Shown: piece after piece, positions 37,884-46,930 of the stretch
Numbering within the stretch: the stretch's first letter is position 1
How the letters are laid out: each line of letters starts with the position of its first letter
NCBI RefSeq assembly: GCF_014201615.1
Contig: NZ_JACHEU010000001.1
Span: forward strand, 763,631 to 827,630
DNA from: Aquamicrobium lusatiense
GTDB taxonomy: Bacteria; Pseudomonadota; Alphaproteobacteria; Rhizobiales; Rhizobiaceae
Reading direction: 5' to 3'
Length of the DNA: 64,000 nt
Made by a program: the position numbers and the translations under genes
The notes under the pieces: model-generated
What the model was told of the DNA's origin: nothing
The model's input: only the letters and a program-made list of their open reading frames with translations
Databases searched by the model: none

Positions 37884-38471
37884 CTATCCGGCCGGAGGCG
37901 GTTCCGGAGCGTCCTTCACGCCAATTTGATTCGGGGCGCTGTCCGCCATGGCGATGAGCGCATCGAGAAGGATCTGCCGCTCGTTTTCGCTGAGCGCGTG
38001 AAATTCAAACAGCGTCATGCTGCGCAGGCCCTCGATTGCCAGATAGACAACAAGCAGGGCTTGCAGATCCGGCGTTTTCGTCTTCAGCCGTTCGAAAAGC
38101 TGGCGCTTGAAGGATTTGATTGGCGTCAGGAATTCGGGATCCTGGGCGATTGCGGAGAAAATCCAGGAGGCTGAAGCTTCAGCCTCCTGACACTCCTCCA
38201 TCGAAAGCCGGATATAGGCGCGCAGCAGGTTTTTTTGCGAATCGGCAGCGTGAGCATCTTCCAGAGAAGCCTGAAAGTCCTGCAAATGCTGCTCCACAAG
38301 CGCCTGCATGAGTTTTGCCTTGCTCGGGAAATTGTAAAGCAGTCCGCCTTTCGATATACCCGCACGGCTGGCAACAGCGTCGAGCGAGAGATTGCCGGGG
38401 CCGGCTTCTCGCGCTACATCCGCTGCTGCAGCAAGGATTTTATCGCGTGAATTGGACTTTCTGGGTTTCAT
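37884..38471 (-). CDS. TetR-family repressor of the RND efflux operon
   Basis: TetR regulator of 195 residues: N-terminal HTH (DAVASRAGISKGGLLYNFPS) and a C-terminal ligand domain of the TetR_C_37-like type. The start at ATG 38469-38471 has GGGAAAG upstream; ATG 38483 is the alternative. It is divergent from an RND operon and shares the palindrome at 38508-38523, so it most likely represses both. The inducer is unknown. Confidence 0.9.
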   Translation of the reverse strand: MKPRKSNSRDKILAAAADVAREAGPGNLSLDAVASRAGISKGGLLYNFPSKAKLMQALVEQHLQDFQASLEDAHAADSQKNLLRAYIRLSMEECQEAEASASWIFSAIAQDPEFLTPIKSFKRQLFERLKTKTPDLQALLVVYLAIEGLRSMTLFEFHALSENERQILLDALIAMADSAPNQIGVKDAPEPPPAG

Positions 38472-38500
38472 GAGCTTTCCCATACGAAGCCTGAACCCAA

Positions 38501-38529
38501 TTGACAATACCGTCCGGACGGTACAGTAG
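38501..38529 (+). promoter_or_regulatory. efflux operon promoter with embedded TetR operator
   Basis: A perfect -35 TTGACA (38501-38506) is followed by a perfect 16-bp palindrome TACCGTCCGGACGGTA (38508-38523). A -10-like TACAGT (38522-38527) overlaps its right end. A repressor on the palindrome would block polymerase directly. Confidence 0.75.
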
Positions 38530-38596
38530 AGATTCCCGAATTTACCCCACGCCGTCCGAAAGCCTGTTCCAGACCAGCCGACCGAGAGGGACTACC

Positions 38597-39811
38597 TTGA
38601 TCAAGCGCTTCATCATCGCATTCATCCTGCTTGTGGTCGTCTGCGGCGGCATAGTCGGATTCAACCTGTTCCGCGACAAGGCGATTCAGGATTTCTTCGC
38701 CAACATGCCGGTCAATCCCGTGGCTGTGTCGACTTTCAAGGTCGAGCCGATCACCTGGACGCCGAAGCTTGAGGCCATCGGCACGGTCGCGGCCGCGCAG
38801 GGCGTCGACCTGACCGTGGAAACGACGGGTATCGTCAAGGAAATCCTGTTCAAGGCCAATGACAAGGTCGAGCAGGGTCAGGTGCTGGTGCGGCTCGACG
38901 ATGCCGTTCAGAAGGCCGACCTCGAAGCTGCGAAGACGCAGGAAGCGCTCGACAAGCAGGCGCTCGACCGTGCCGTGGCGCTGCAGAAGCGTGGCGTCGG
39001 CACCGATGCTACCCTCGACAATGCGCGCGCCAGCTGGCAGACCTCGATTTCGCAGGTCGCGAAGCTGCAGGCCGTTCTCGACCAGAAGCTGCTGAAGGCG
39101 CCATTCTCCGGCACCATCGGCATTCCGCGGATCGAGGAAGGCCAGTATGTCGCGCCGGGCAATGCTGTGACGACGCTTCAGGACCTCGACACGATGCGCG
39201 CCGATTTCAGCGTTGCCGAACAGCGTTTCCCCGACCTTCAGATCGGACGTGAAGTCCTGTTCGGGCTGGATGGCGATGACATGCCCTATAAGGGCGCCAT
39301 CACCGGCATCGATCCCAAGATCGACCCCGCCAGCCGTCTGGCCTCGGCCCGCGCTGAAATCTCCAATCCCGACGGCAAGCTGAGCCCCGGCCAGTTCGTG
39401 CAGGTGCGTGTGGTTCTGCCGAGCGAGGAAAACATCATCGCCGTGCCGCAGACGGCCGTTATCACCAGCCTCTATGGCGACTATGTCTATGTGGTGCGCC
39501 CTGCCGCGGAGCGGAAGGCCGGTGCTGCCGCTGCCGGTACGGAGCCTGCCAAGGAGGAGGCCGCCGCGGCTGATGCAGCCAAGCCTGCCGAACCGGCCAA
39601 GGCGGATGACAAGCAGTCTCTGGTCGCCAATCAGGTGTTCGTGACCATCGGCCGTCGCAGCGACGGCCGTATCGAGATCATCAAGGGTATCTCCGCCGGC
39701 GATGAGGTCGTGACTGCCGGCCAGAACCGCCTCAACAATGGCTCAGCCGTCTTCATCGACAACGCGGTCGATCCGTCCAAGGCCGGACAGCCCGGGAGCA
39801 AGAGCGAATGA
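38597..39811 (+). CDS. RND efflux periplasmic adaptor (membrane fusion protein)
   Basis: Adaptor of 404 residues from a TTG start (38597) with GAGAGGG upstream. An N-terminal membrane anchor (FIIAFILLVVVCGGIVGFNL) is followed by the lipoyl/barrel-sandwich halves (VKEILFKANDKVEQGQVLVR ... LLKAPFSGTIGIPRIEEGQY) split by a short coiled coil, then beta-barrel and proximal domains. A low-complexity Ala/Lys/Glu insertion of about 35 residues (around 311-345) interrupts the last part, which is unusual for the family. It links the inner-membrane pump to an outer-membrane channel encoded elsewhere. Confidence 0.93.
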   Translation: MIKRFIIAFILLVVVCGGIVGFNLFRDKAIQDFFANMPVNPVAVSTFKVEPITWTPKLEAIGTVAAAQGVDLTVETTGIVKEILFKANDKVEQGQVLVRLDDAVQKADLEAAKTQEALDKQALDRAVALQKRGVGTDATLDNARASWQTSISQVAKLQAVLDQKLLKAPFSGTIGIPRIEEGQYVAPGNAVTTLQDLDTMRADFSVAEQRFPDLQIGREVLFGLDGDDMPYKGAITGIDPKIDPASRLASARAEISNPDGKLSPGQFVQVRVVLPSEENIIAVPQTAVITSLYGDYVYVVRPAAERKAGAAAAGTEPAKEEAAAADAAKPAEPAKADDKQSLVANQVFVTIGRRSDGRIEIIKGISAGDEVVTAGQNRLNNGSAVFIDNAVDPSKAGQPGSKSE

Positions 39812-42800
39812 ATTTCTCCGCACTTTTCATCAGGCGACCGGTCCTTTCGACCGTTGTCGCGCTGCTGATCCTGCTGCTTGGCTTTCAGGGCCTGTTCAAC
39901 CTTTCGGTGCGTGAATATCCGAAGGTCGACGAGACGGTCATCACCGTCACCACGGTCTATGCCGGCGCCAGCCCGGATCTGATTCAGGGGTTCATCACCG
40001 CGCCCATCGCGGAAGCGGTGGCGACCACGGAAAACATCGACTACGTCAGCTCCCAGAGCATGCCGTCCTCGTCGGTGGTGACCGTGCAGATGAAGCTCGG
40101 CTCCAACCCTGACACTGCCCTGACCGAAGTGATGTCCAAGGTGCAGGAGGTGCGCAGCAAGCTGCCCAGCGGCGCCAAGGACCCCACCATCGTCAAGGGT
40201 ACCGGACAGCAGTTCGCGATCATGTATCTGGCGGTGCAAAGCCCGCACATGACCTCCGAGCAGGTGACGGAATATATCGACCGGGTGCTGCGCCCGCGCA
40301 TGTCCACGATTGAGGGCGTTGCGCAGGTTCAGGTGCTGGGCGCCGCCAACTACTCCATGCGCGTGTGGATCGACCCCATCCGGCTCGCCGCTCATGGTCT
40401 GACCGCCGCTGAAGTGCTGGGCGCGATCAACAATTCGAACTTCCTCGCCGCTCCGGGCAAGACCGAGAACGAATATGTCGCGCAGTCGATCACCATGGAA
40501 TCGACGCTGCAGACGCCCGAAACATTCGGTGCGCTGCCGTTGAAGAGCAACGGCGACGGCATCGTTCGCTTGCGCGATGTCGCGAAAATCGATCTGGCCG
40601 CGCAAAGCACCGATACGCGCGTTGTCTTCAACGGTGAGCCTGGCACCTTCATCGGCATTTTCCCGACGCCGTCGGCCAACCCGCTCGACACCGCGTCTGC
40701 CGTGGAAAAGGAACTGCCTGCCATTCAGGAAAGCCTTCCACAGGACATGAACATCACCCTGGTCTATGACGCGACCGAGCAGATCAGCGCGTCGATCAAG
40801 GAGGTGTTCAAGACCATCGGCGAAGCGGTGATCATCGTTATTCTGGTGATCCTGCTGTTCCTCGGGTCGCTGCGCTCGGTTGTGATGCCGGTCATCACCA
40901 TTCCGCTGTCGCTGATCGGTGTCGGCTTCCTGCTTTTCCTTGCCGGCTATTCGATCAACCTTCTGTCGCTGCTGGCCATGGTTCTGGCCATCGGCCTCGT
41001 CGTCGATGACGCCATCGTGGTGGTGGAGAACATCCACCGTCACATGGAGGAGGGGCTCAGTCCGATGGATGCCGCGTTCGTCGGCATGCGCGAGATCACC
41101 GGTCCGGTCGTCTCCATGACGATCACGCTGGCTGCCGTGTTCGCGCCGCTCGCCTTTACCGGCGGCCTCACCGGCTCGCTGTTCCGCGAGTTCGCGCTGA
41201 CACTGGCGGGGGCGGTGGTCATTTCCGGCGTGGTGGCGATCACGGTCACGCCGATGATGTCGGCGCGGCTGCTGAAGTCCGGCAGCCACAGCCGGTTCGC
41301 GGCCTTCATCGACAGAACCTTCGATCGCATCGCCAATCGCTATGAGCGCCTCGTTGCCGGTTCGCTGAACTACCGGCCGGTGACGCTGATGGTGGTCATC
41401 GCACTGGTGTCGGTCACCGGCTTCATGTTCATGAAGACGTCGAGCGAGCTGGCGCCGGAGGAAGATGTCGGCGCGCTGTTCTCTCTGGTCACCGCACCGC
41501 GCTATGCGACCTCGGATTACACCAGCCTTTATCTCGATCAGATTTACGAGGTCACGAAGGACCTGCCCGAACTGCGGGCCGCCTTCTCGGTGGTCGGCAT
41601 CGGTGGCGGCACCAACAGCGGTTTCGCCATCTGGGCGTTCAAGGACTGGGCACAGCGCACCCGCTCGCAGAAGGACATTCAGGCGGACATTCAGGGGCGT
41701 CTGGGCAAGGTTGCCGGCGTTGAAGCGCTGGTGTTCGCGCCGCCTTCGCTGCCGGGTGCCGGCGGCGGTCTGCCGATCTCCGTCGTCATCCAGTCTACGG
41801 GCGAGGCCAGCCAGGTCTATGAGGTTGCCGAGAAGATCAGGCAGGAGGCGCAGGCCTCGGGCCGGTTCATCATCGTGCAGAACTCGCTGTCCTTCGACGC
41901 GCCGCAGGTGACGGTCACGGTCGACCGCGACCGGGCCGCGGCCATGAACATCCCCATCAGCGCGATCGGACAGACGCTTGGCCTGCTGGTCGGCGGTGCG
42001 GAAGTTGCGCAGTTCGACCGCGACTCCAAGTCCTATGACATCATTCCGCAGGTGCCGCAGGAGTATCGCAACAATCCCGAACGTCTGGGCGACTTCTACG
42101 TCCGCGCGACGACCGGGGAGATGGTGCCGCTTTCGGCGGTGATCACCATTAAAACCAACTCGTCGCCCGCTTCGATCGACCAGTTCAACCAGCTGAACTC
42201 GGCAACGATCTCGGCGCTGCCGGTTCCGGGGGTCACCACGGGCACGGGTGTGGAGACCATCGAGCAGATCACGCGGGCGGCACTTCCGGACGGCTTCTTC
42301 ATCGATTATTCCGGTCAGACGCGTCTTGAGAAGGAGCAGGGCAACACCATTATGATCGCTTTCGCGGCTGCGGTGGTGGTCATCTATCTGGTGCTGGCCG
42401 CACAGTTCGAAAGCTTCCGTGATCCGCTCATCATCATGATGTCGGTGCCGCTTTCGATCTTCGGGGCGATCGTGCCGCTCAATCTGGGGCTTGGGACGCT
42501 CAACATCTACACGCAGGTGGGCCTGATCACGCTGATAGGTCTGATCACCAAGCATGGTATTCTGCTTGTGGAGTTCGCGAACCAGCTTCGCGGCGAGCAG
42601 GGCCTGTCGCGGCGCGAGGGCATCATCGCTTCCGCCAAGGTGCGCCTGCGCCCGATCCTGATGACCACGGCAGCCATGGCGCTCGGCGTCGTGCCGCTGA
42701 TCATGGCGCAGGGAGCGGGTGCCGCTGCCCGTCACTCGATGGGTCTGGTGATCTTCTCCGGTGTTCTCATCGGCACCATGTTCACCCTGTTCGTGGTGCC

Positions 42801-42906
42801 CATGTTCTACACCTTCCTTGCCAGCAAGGATCACGGTGATGCCTATGAGCACGAGCCTGCAACGGCTCCGGCCGCGCCGGAGGCAGAGCCGGCTGCCGGC
42901 CATTAG
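39808..42906 (+). CDS. RND efflux transporter, AcrB/MexB-like
   Basis: Inner-membrane proton-driven multidrug pump of 1032 residues, with the usual 12 helices and two large periplasmic loops. The start overlaps the adaptor stop by 4 bases (ATGA). Recognisable parts are FSALFIRRPVLSTVVALLIL at the N-terminus, the proton-relay Asp pair in VLAIGLVVDDAIVVVENIHR, and SVPLSIFGAIVPLNLGLG in helix 9-10. It is HAE1-type rather than heavy-metal type. No outer-membrane gene follows; a terminator comes next. Confidence 0.95.
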   Translation: MNFSALFIRRPVLSTVVALLILLLGFQGLFNLSVREYPKVDETVITVTTVYAGASPDLIQGFITAPIAEAVATTENIDYVSSQSMPSSSVVTVQMKLGSNPDTALTEVMSKVQEVRSKLPSGAKDPTIVKGTGQQFAIMYLAVQSPHMTSEQVTEYIDRVLRPRMSTIEGVAQVQVLGAANYSMRVWIDPIRLAAHGLTAAEVLGAINNSNFLAAPGKTENEYVAQSITMESTLQTPETFGALPLKSNGDGIVRLRDVAKIDLAAQSTDTRVVFNGEPGTFIGIFPTPSANPLDTASAVEKELPAIQESLPQDMNITLVYDATEQISASIKEVFKTIGEAVIIVILVILLFLGSLRSVVMPVITIPLSLIGVGFLLFLAGYSINLLSLLAMVLAIGLVVDDAIVVVENIHRHMEEGLSPMDAAFVGMREITGPVVSMTITLAAVFAPLAFTGGLTGSLFREFALTLAGAVVISGVVAITVTPMMSARLLKSGSHSRFAAFIDRTFDRIANRYERLVAGSLNYRPVTLMVVIALVSVTGFMFMKTSSELAPEEDVGALFSLVTAPRYATSDYTSLYLDQIYEVTKDLPELRAAFSVVGIGGGTNSGFAIWAFKDWAQRTRSQKDIQADIQGRLGKVAGVEALVFAPPSLPGAGGGLPISVVIQSTGEASQVYEVAEKIRQEAQASGRFIIVQNSLSFDAPQVTVTVDRDRAAAMNIPISAIGQTLGLLVGGAEVAQFDRDSKSYDIIPQVPQEYRNNPERLGDFYVRATTGEMVPLSAVITIKTNSSPASIDQFNQLNSATISALPVPGVTTGTGVETIEQITRAALPDGFFIDYSGQTRLEKEQGNTIMIAFAAAVVVIYLVLAAQFESFRDPLIIMMSVPLSIFGAIVPLNLGLGTLNIYTQVGLITLIGLITKHGILLVEFANQLRGEQGLSRREGIIASAKVRLRPILMTTAAMALGVVPLIMAQGAGAAARHSMGLVIFSGVLIGTMFTLFVVPMFYTFLASKDHGDAYEHEPATAPAAPEAEPAAGH

Positions 42907-42954
42907 GACAACAGCCCTGCCGGTGACGCTGCCGGATGCAGGTCAGAAAAAGTC

Positions 42955-42990
42955 CAGGAAGCCCGGCAATCCGCCGGGCTTCCTGCTTTT
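42955..42990 (+). terminator. terminator of the RND operon
   Basis: A 13-bp perfect stem (caggaagcccggc / gccgggcttcctg), a 5-base loop and CTTTT lie 49 bases past the stop. Confidence 0.85.
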
Positions 42991-43126
42991 CGCGGGCTAG
43001 CATGGCAGGGTGCGACGCGGTGACGTTGCGACAGAAAAGATTGGCATATATGACGCCCCGGTCCTATGCTGCCTGCCGCCAGTCAGGACGCGTCATCGCT
43101 GTAGCCTAGTAGCCAAGGAAATTCGA

Positions 43127-44962
43127 ATGCCTCCCTATCGTTCACGTACGACCACCCACGGCCGCAATATGGCGGGAGCCCGCGGGCTATGGCGTGCTAC
43201 CGGCATGAAGGATTCGGATTTCGGCAAGCCCATTATCGCGGTGGTGAACTCCTTCACCCAGTTCGTTCCGGGCCACGTGCATCTGAAGGACCTTGGTCAG
43301 CTTGTCGCGCGCGAAATCGAGCGCGCCGGCGGCGTTGCCAAGGAGTTCAACACCATCGCCGTGGATGACGGCATCGCCATGGGTCATGATGGCATGCTTT
43401 ATTCGCTGCCGTCGCGCGAGATCATCGCCGACTCGGTCGAATACATGGTCAACGCCCACTGCGCCGACGCCATGGTCTGCATTTCCAACTGCGACAAGAT
43501 CACGCCCGGCATGCTGAATGCCGCCATGCGCCTCAACATTCCCTCCGTATTCGTTTCAGGCGGACCGATGGAGGCCGGAAAGGTGGTGCTGAAGGGCAAG
43601 GCACATGCTCTCGATCTGGTCGACGCCATGGTTGCAGCCGCCGACGACAACATGTCCGACGACGACGTCAGGGCGATCGAGCGGTCCGCCTGCCCGACCT
43701 GCGGCTCTTGCTCGGGCATGTTCACGGCGAATTCCATGAACTGTCTGACCGAGGCACTCGGCCTGTCGCTGCCGGGCAACGGATCGACGCTGGCCACCCA
43801 TGCCGACCGCAAGCGCCTTTTCGTCGAGGCGGGGCATCTCGTGGTCGACATCGCCCGCCGCTACTACGAGCAGGACGATACCAGCGTCTTGCCGCGCTCG
43901 GTCGCCAACAAGAAGGCGTTCGAGAACGCCATGTCGCTCGACATCGCCATGGGTGGCTCGACCAACACCGTTCTGCACATTCTTGCCGCGGCGCATGAGG
44001 GCCGGATCGACTTCGATCTGAACGACATCGACGCGCTGTCGCGCCGGGTGCCGTGCCTGTCCAAGGTTGCCCCTGCCAAGGCCGACGTCCACATGGAAGA
44101 CGTGCACCGGGCCGGCGGCATCATGCGCATTCTCGGCGAGCTTGATCGCGGCGGCCTCATCCATCGCGACACGCCGACCGTGCATGCCGAGACGCTGGGC
44201 GACGCCATCGACCGCTGGGACATCACCCGCACCACCAGCGAGAATGTGCGCACGTTCTTTCGCGCTGCTCCCGGCGGTATCCCGACCCAGACCGCCTTCA
44301 GCCAGGAGGCGCGCTGGGACGAGCTGGACATGGACGGCGAAAAGGGTGTCATCCGTTCCGTCGAGCACCCCTTCACGAAGGATGGCGGGCTTGCGGTGCT
44401 GCGTGGCAACATCGCGCTCGACGGCTGCATCGTGAAGACCGCCGGCGTCGATGAGAAGATCCTGAAATTCACCGGCCCGGCCAAAGTGTTCGAGAGCCAG
44501 GATTCGGCGGTGAAGGGCATTCTCGGCAATGAGGTCAAGGCGGGCGACGTGGTCGTCATCCGCTATGAGGGACCGAAGGGCGGACCGGGCATGCAGGAAA
44601 TGCTCTATCCGACCAGCTACCTGAAGTCGAAGGGGCTGGGCGCGGCCTGCGCGCTGTTGACCGACGGGCGCTTTTCCGGTGGCACATCGGGCCTTTCCAT
44701 CGGCCATGTTTCGCCGGAAGCAGCCCTTGGCGGCACCATCGGGCTTGTGCGCGAAGGCGATATCATCGCGATCGATATTCCCGGACGCAGCATCGAGTTG
44801 CTGGTGGACGAAGCCGAGCTTACCAAGCGCCGCGCCGAACAGGATGAAAAAGGCTGGAAGCCGGCCGAAAAGCGCAAGCGCAACGTTACGCAGGCGCTTC
44901 GGGCCTATGCCGCTTTCGCCACCAGTGCCGACAAGGGCGCTGTTCGCCACGTTCCGGAATAA
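43127..44962 (+). CDS. ilvD: dihydroxy-acid dehydratase
   Basis: DHAD of 611 residues in branched-chain amino-acid synthesis, turning dihydroxy-isovalerate into ketoisovalerate. Iron-sulfur cysteines lie in [13 protein letters not shown] and [19 protein letters not shown]; the C-terminal signature is [26 protein letters not shown] precedes the ATG at 43127; the longer upstream frame is non-coding. It stands alone and ends in a strong terminator. Confidence 0.97.
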   Translation: MPPYRSRTTTHGRNMAGARGLWRATGMKDSDFGKPIIAVVNSFTQFVPGHVHLKDLGQLVAREIERAGGVAKEFNTIAVDDGIAMGHDGMLYSLPSREIIADSVEYMVNAHCADAMVCISNCDKITPGMLNAAMRLNIPSVFVSGGPMEAGKVVLKGKAHALDLVDAMVAAADDNMSDDDVRAIERSACPTCGSCSGMFTANSMNCLTEALGLSLPGNGSTLATHADRKRLFVEAGHLVVDIARRYYEQDDTSVLPRSVANKKAFENAMSLDIAMGGSTNTVLHILAAAHEGRIDFDLNDIDALSRRVPCLSKVAPAKADVHMEDVHRAGGIMRILGELDRGGLIHRDTPTVHAETLGDAIDRWDITRTTSENVRTFFRAAPGGIPTQTAFSQEARWDELDMDGEKGVIRSVEHPFTKDGGLAVLRGNIALDGCIVKTAGVDEKILKFTGPAKVFESQDSAVKGILGNEVKAGDVVVIRYEGPKGGPGMQEMLYPTSYLKSKGLGAACALLTDGRFSGGTSGLSIGHVSPEAALGGTIGLVREGDIIAIDIPGRSIELLVDEAELTKRRAEQDEKGWKPAEKRKRNVTQALRAYAAFATSADKGAVRHVPE

Positions 44963-44968
44963 AGTTTT

Positions 44969-45003
44969 AACGCCCCGCTTTTTCATACAGCGGGGCGTTT
45001 TGT
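44969..45003 (+). terminator. terminator of ilvD
   Basis: A 10-bp stem (aacgccccgc / gcggggcgtt) begins 7 bases after the stop and is followed by TTTTG. Confidence 0.88.
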
Positions 45004-45092
45004 CTTCGCGGGCAAAGAAGATCCGCTATTTGCCACAATCGGATGGTGATATAGGAATCGTTCCCGGGCAGGGACCATTCGAGGATCTTGAG

Positions 45093-45344
45093 ATGCTTTT
45101 GCGAACGATAACCGTCATTGGTCTCGGTCTTTTTCTTTCCGGTTGCATGACCGTCGAGCAGCAGCGCACCGCCGATGAGGAGAAGTGCCGCTCCTATGGC
45201 TTCACCCGCAAGAACGATGCCTTTGCCGAATGCCTGCAAAGGCTGGAACTCGACCGGCGGGCGGCCGCACGCGAGAACCGCTATGTGGATCCATTCCCGC
45301 GGGTGATCTACCGCCCCGTCTATGTGCCGGTGCAGCCGAAGTAA
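45093..45344 (+). CDS. small lipoprotein of unknown function
   Basis: 83 residues with a type II signal peptide ending in the lipobox LFLSGC (Cys18), so probably lipid-anchored. The mature part is short, charged (DEEKCRSYGFTRKNDAF) with two more Cys (EEKC, AFAEC) that could form a disulfide, and ends in a Pro/Tyr-rich tail. GAGGATC lies just upstream of the ATG. The Cys-Arg-x-Tyr-Gly-Phe pattern recurs in small rhizobial lipoproteins; no function is known. Confidence 0.8.
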   Translation: MLLRTITVIGLGLFLSGCMTVEQQRTADEEKCRSYGFTRKNDAFAECLQRLELDRRAAARENRYVDPFPRVIYRPVYVPVQPK

Positions 45345-45508
45345 GGAAGTTCCGGCGAGCGTTCGAAACCGGGGTGTGTTCGCAATCGCGTTAAAGCGAA
45401 CTCCCGACACTGGTGTGGCTCTGCACCAGTCGAATTTGCTCGCAAAATCGGTGCGGCGCGGATAACAGCGCATTATGGGCCGGATCGGCCTTTCCAGGGA
45501 AATGCGCC

Positions 45509-46423
45509 ATGTCTCGCCTGTCCGGACTCGTAAACCGCAATCTGATCGTTGCCGGCATTCTTCTGATGCTGGCTGGCGACTTCATGTTTGCGCTCAACGA
45601 CGCCATGGGCAAATGGCTCGTTGCAAGCTTTTCCGTCGGACAGGTGGTTTTCGTCCGCTCCCTCGGGGCCTTTATCATCCTTGGCCCGATGATCGCGCGG
45701 CAGGGGGCTGCGCGGCTGTTCAATCTCGACCGCATCGGCCTGCAGATCGCCCGTGTCGTCGCAACCGCGCTCGATACGCTGTTGTTCTACGCCGCCGTCG
45801 TTCACCTGCCTCTGGCCGATGTGATGAGCTTCTACATGGCCGGTCCGATCTATGTCGCGGCGCTTTCGCACATGTTCCTTGGCGAGAAGGTCGGCTGGCG
45901 CCGGTGGCTAGCCATCGTCATCGGCTTCTGCGGCGTGCTGGTCATGCTCAAGCCGTCAACGGCTGCCCTGTCGATCGAATCGCTCTATGCGCTGATCGGA
46001 TCGATCTCGTTTGCCGTGGCAATCGTGCTGAGCCGCCTGCTGCGCGGCACCAGCGACACGGCGCTGGTGACCTGGCAGACCATCGGCGTCGGCCTGTGCG
46101 GCGGGATCATGGCTATAGGCGAGTGGCACCATGCCGCGCCTGTCGATTATGGCGCGATGCTCCTGCTCGGTGTGGTTTCCGGCGCGGCGCATCTGATGAT
46201 TACGCGCGCTCTGAAGATGGCGCCCGCCTCGACGCTGGCGCCCCTGCACTACACGCTGCTGTTGTGGGCTGTGGTGTTCGGCATTCTCTTCTTCAATGAT
46301 ATTCCCGGTCCGCGTATCCTGATCGGCGCGGCCATCGTCGTGCTCGCCGGTCTGTTCATCTTCCATCGCCAGAACGTCAAGGATACGGTGCCGCCAGAAA
46401 ACGTACCCAAAGGCGTCAACTGA
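45509..46423 (+). CDS. EamA/DMT-family transporter
   Basis: Inner-membrane drug/metabolite transporter of 304 residues with about ten helices in two EamA repeats (FALNDAMGKWLVASFSVGQ; SISFAVAIVLSRLLRGTSDT). AGGGAA precedes the ATG at 45509. The substrate is unknown; relatives export amino acids, S-adenosylmethionine or other metabolites. Its stop abuts the next ATG, making it the first gene of a unit with the sulfoxide reductase and RegB. Confidence 0.9.
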   Translation: MSRLSGLVNRNLIVAGILLMLAGDFMFALNDAMGKWLVASFSVGQVVFVRSLGAFIILGPMIARQGAARLFNLDRIGLQIARVVATALDTLLFYAAVVHLPLADVMSFYMAGPIYVAALSHMFLGEKVGWRRWLAIVIGFCGVLVMLKPSTAALSIESLYALIGSISFAVAIVLSRLLRGTSDTALVTWQTIGVGLCGGIMAIGEWHHAAPVDYGAMLLLGVVSGAAHLMITRALKMAPASTLAPLHYTLLLWAVVFGILFFNDIPGPRILIGAAIVVLAGLFIFHRQNVKDTVPPENVPKGVN

Positions 46424-46930
46424 ATGTTTGAAGCAAGCCGCATCGACAGCACCGACAAACCCTCCTTCTACCGGGAGCTCGCGGAGCAGATGACGGCGCT
46501 GCTTTCGGGCGAAAGCGATGAGATTGCCAATGCGGCCAATGCGGCCGCTCTGATCTTTCAGGCCATGCCGGAGCTGAACTGGGCCGGGTTCTACTTCCTG
46601 CGGTCGCCGCAGGAGCTGGTCGTTGGGCCATTTCAGGGCAAGCCGGCCTGCGTGCGCATCGCGGTAGGTCGCGGCGTGTGCGGAACGGCGGTTGCCGAGC
46701 GGCGCTCCATTCGCGTCCACGATGTCACCGAGGTCGAGAACCACATCTTCTGCGATCCTGATTCGCGCTCCGAACTGGTGGTGCCGCTGATCCGCCACGG
46801 TGCTGTGCTTGGCGTGCTCGATCTCGACAGCCCGGTTCCCGGCCGCTTCGATGCGGATGATCAGGCCGGTGTCGAGCGCCTCGTTGCCATCTATCTCGCC
46901 GCCTGCGGCGCCACGGAAGGGACGCAATGA
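46424..46930 (+). CDS. msrC: free methionine-(R)-sulfoxide reductase (GAF domain)
   Basis: fRMsr of 168 residues, a single GAF domain that reduces free methionine-R-sulfoxide. The three functional cysteines fall at 76, 86 and 110 (PACVRIA, GVCGTAV, HIFCDPDSRSE); the spacing of 10 and 24 residues equals that of Cys84/94/118 in the Escherichia coli enzyme. NWAGFYF and GPFQGKPAC are also conserved. It is coupled to its neighbours on both sides (TGAATG and ATGA), tying methionine-oxidation repair to the redox sensor. Confidence 0.92.
   Translation: MFEASRIDSTDKPSFYRELAEQMTALLSGESDEIANAANAAALIFQAMPELNWAGFYFLRSPQELVVGPFQGKPACVRIAVGRGVCGTAVAERRSIRVHDVTEVENHIFCDPDSRSELVVPLIRHGAVLGVLDLDSPVPGRFDADDQAGVERLVAIYLAACGATEGTQ

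Noticed and set aside
39631..42903. 1090-codon open frame antisense to the RND pump
   Set aside because: Low-complexity Arg/His/Asp-rich translation typical of the reverse frame of GC-rich coding DNA; the sense strand encodes a full AcrB-type protein.
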